A DNA stretch of 6,299 bases, taken from an uncultured Eubacteriales bacterium (lineage in GTDB: Bacteria > Bacillota > Clostridia > Oscillospirales > Acutalibacteraceae). Of this stretch, positions 4,405 through 6,299 are shown one piece after another. The stretch covers positions 1-6,299 of the forward strand of contig CAKSQS010000078.1 of NCBI GenBank assembly GCA_934486705.1. Direction: 5' to 3'. How positions within the stretch are numbered: the stretch's first letter is position 1; every line of letters begins with the position of its first letter. The position numbers and the translations under genes are program-made. A model generated the notes under the pieces. The model did no database searches. It had not been told where the DNA came from and saw only the letters and a program-made list of their open reading frames with translations.

Positions 4405-6299
4405 CTTATTTTGCTGCCTGCGGGTACGTTATCAATAAACAGTACCTTTACGTCATTATCGGCGCAATCCGCCGCTAAAATCATTCCGTTTGACTCTACG
4501 CCGCAAAGCTTTGCGGGTTTCAGGTTCGCCACTACAATTACCGTGTGGCCTATAAGCTCCTCGGGCTTATAATACACAGCAATTCCCGAGGCTACGGTAC
4601 GCGATAAGCCGCTGCCGTCATCAAGGGTCAGCTTTAAAAGCTTTTTAGCCTTGGGAATAGGCTCGCAAGCCGTGATTTTTGCCGCGCGCAGTTCTACCTT
4701 TGCAAAGTCCTCAATTCCTATTTGCTCCATAGTCACAACGTTTTCGGCTTTTTTCTGCTCCGCTGCCTTTTCAGCCGCTATTTCGGCTAAAACCTTTTCC
4801 GCGTCTAAGCGGGCGAAAAGCGGAGTGGGCGCGCCTACCGAATACTCGGTAACAGCGCCGAAAGCAAGCTCGACGCTGCCGGTGTTCAACTGCTCCGCAA
4901 TTGATTTTGCGCTGTCGGGAATAATGGGAGTGAGCATAAGTCCCAAAAGGCGAATACATTCAAGCAGATTGTAAAGCACGTTTTCAAGGTATGCTTTTTT
5001 GCTCTCGTCCTTTGCGAGCGCCCAGGGGGCGGTTTCGTCAATGTATTTATTGCAGCGCTTTGCAAGGTTCATAACCGCCTCGCACGCGTCGGCGTTGCGG
5101 TAATTATCCATAAGCTCGCAGTATTTTTTAACCGTATCGTTTGCGGTGTCAACCAGCTCTTTATCGCAACCTTCTGTGTTTTCGCCCTTTGTCACCTTGC
5201 CGCCGAAATATTTATTCGTCATTGCAATCGAACGGTTTACAAGGTTGCCGAGGGTGTTGGCTAAATCCGCATTGTATTTTGTAATAAAGCTTTCGTAGGT
5301 TATGGTGCCGTCCTGTGCGAAGGGCATTTCGGAAAGCAGATAATACCTTACCGCGTCAATTCCGAAACGCTTTGTCATATCGTCGGCGTAAATTGTGTTG
5401 CCCTTGGATTTTGACATTTTGTCCTCACCCACAAGCAGCCACGGGTGACCCAAAACCTGCTTCGGCAGCGGCAGCCCTAACGCCATTAGAATTATGGGCC
5501 AGTAAATTGTGTGGAAACGCACTATATCCTTACCTATAACGTGCAGGTCGGCAGGCCACAGCTTTTCAAACTGCTCCGTGCTGCCGTCGGGGTCGTAGCC
5601 CACGCCCGTAATATAGTTTGAAAGCGCGTCTATCCAAACATAAATAACATGCTTTTCATCAAACGGCACGGGTATGCCCCACTTAAAGGAGCTGCGCGAA
5701 ATGCAAAGGTCGGAAAGCCCGGGCTTTAAAAAGTTGTTTATCATCTCGTTTTTGCGGGATTCGGGCTTTATAAAATCGGGGTTCTGCTCGTAATATTCAA
5801 GCAGCTTATCCTGATATTTTGAAAGCTTTAAGAAATATGCCTCTTCTTTTGAGTCAATAACATCTCTGCCGCAGTCGGGGCACTTGCCGTCTATAAGCTG
5901 CGATGCGGTAAAGAACGACTCGCAGGGAACGCAGTATTTACCCTCGTAATGCCCCTTGTAAATATCGCCTTGGTCGTAAAGCTTTTTGAAAATTTTCTGT
6001 ATTACCTTTTCGTGGTCCTTATCGGTCGTGCGTATAAATTTATCGTAATCGGTGTTAAGGCTGTTCCACACCTCTTTTATCTGCGCGGCGATTTTATCCA
6101 CATACTCCTGCGGGCTTATGCCCTCCGCCTTGGCGTATTCTTCAATTTTCTGCCCGTGCTCGTCAGAGCCGGTCTGTAAAAACACGTCAAAGCCCATCAT
6201 TTTTTTATAGCGCGCTATCATATCCGCCAACACTATATCGTAAGCGTTGCCGATATGCGGCTTTCGCGAGGCGTAGGCTATTGCCGTGGTAATGTAAAA
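4401..6299 (-). CDS. metG: Methionyl-tRNA synthetase (5' end outside window)
   Basis: This class I synthetase charges tRNA-Met with methionine. The frame is open to the window edge at 6299; 632 residues are visible and only a few N-terminal residues should be missing. Visible residues 1-18 read FYITTAIAYASRKPHIGN, the HIGH-type ATP site in its HIGN form. Residues 123/126/140/143 are two CxxC pairs forming one zinc knuckle. KMSKS is at 294-298. A helical anticodon-binding domain follows (about 350-475), then an Ala/Glu/Lys-rich linker (about 495-522). The end (about 529-632) is an OB-fold tRNA-binding domain of the Arc1p/EMAPII type, which also dimerises. An internal GTG at 6233 is not the start because the family motif lies upstream of it. 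Any T-box or promoter would be beyond 6299. Confidence 0.97.
   Translation of the reverse strand, partial: FYITTAIAYASRKPHIGNAYDIVLADMIARYKKMMGFDVFLQTGSDEHGQKIEEYAKAEGISPQEYVDKIAAQIKEVWNSLNTDYDKFIRTTDKDHEKVIQKIFKKLYDQGDIYKGHYEGKYCVPCESFFTASQLIDGKCPDCGRDVIDSKEEAYFLKLSKYQDKLLEYYEQNPDFIKPESRKNEMINNFLKPGLSDLCISRSSFKWGIPVPFDEKHVIYVWIDALSNYITGVGYDPDGSTEQFEKLWPADLHVIGKDIVRFHTIYWPIILMALGLPLPKQVLGHPWLLVGEDKMSKSKGNTIYADDMTKRFGIDAVRYYLLSEMPFAQDGTITYESFITKYNADLANTLGNLVNRSIAMTNKYFGGKVTKGENTEGCDKELVDTANDTVKKYCELMDNYRNADACEAVMNLAKRCNKYIDETAPWALAKDESKKAYLENVLYNLLECIRLLGLMLTPIIPDSAKSIAEQLNTGSVELAFGAVTEYSVGAPTPLFARLDAEKVLAEIAAEKAAEQKKAENVVTMEQIGIEDFAKVELRAAKITACEPIPKAKKLLKLTLDDGSGLSRTVASGIAVYYKPEELIGHTVIVVANLKPAKLCGVESNGMILAADCADNDVKVLFIDNVPAGSKIR

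Noticed and set aside
3900..4478. 192-codon open frame on the + strand opposite tatD and the end of metG
   Set aside because: It is antisense to the strongly supported TatD frame, is rich in Arg, Cys and Pro from GC-rich third positions of the opposite gene, has no SD and no recognisable domain.

Overview
The window looks like a chromosomal housekeeping segment from an anaerobic Firmicute, probably Clostridia (Oscillospiraceae/Ruminococcaceae-like). The reasons are strong AAGGAGGTG-type Shine-Dalgarno (SD) sites, a four-cysteine L28 protein, a MetRS with one zinc knuckle plus a C-terminal tRNA-binding domain, the metG-tatD gene pair, and short intergenic gaps with GC hairpins followed by U-runs. 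The genus cannot be set from this sequence. I see no insertion sequence, prophage, CRISPR array, tRNA or rRNA.

Left half, + strand: rpmB (16-204) starts right after an SD at the first bases of the window and ends in a clear intrinsic terminator (222-249). Three tightly packed genes follow: a Gph-like HAD phosphatase (269-928), a 12-segment MFS permease (921-2102, overlapping the HAD gene by 8 bp) and a dCMP deaminase (2115-2594, whose SD overlaps the permease stop codon). The spacing says operon. A shared role in phosphorylated metabolite or nucleotide handling is possible, but only the deaminase has a well-defined substrate. A long hairpin (2610-2656) closes this unit and the convergent one.

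Right half, - strand, read from 6299 down: metG (open at the window edge), then tatD (4404-3622, ATGA overlap with the metG stop). Next comes a short unit: a perfect TATAAT box just past the tatD stop, a GC stem-loop whose 3' arm holds an SD, and a 41-codon GTG-initiated reading frame (3567-3442) coding almost only for Asn, Gln and Lys. A perfect 13-bp stem-loop (3393-3425) then precedes a PPP-type metallophosphoesterase (3366-2668, probable TTG start), which ends at the shared terminator.

The housekeeping genes are ordinary. The least explained part is 3387-3644: an unlisted-looking Asn/Gln/Lys-rich microprotein frame with its own promoter-like box, a possible SD-masking hairpin, and a second hairpin before the phosphatase. 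I do not claim it as a proven new system. It is the part most worth testing.
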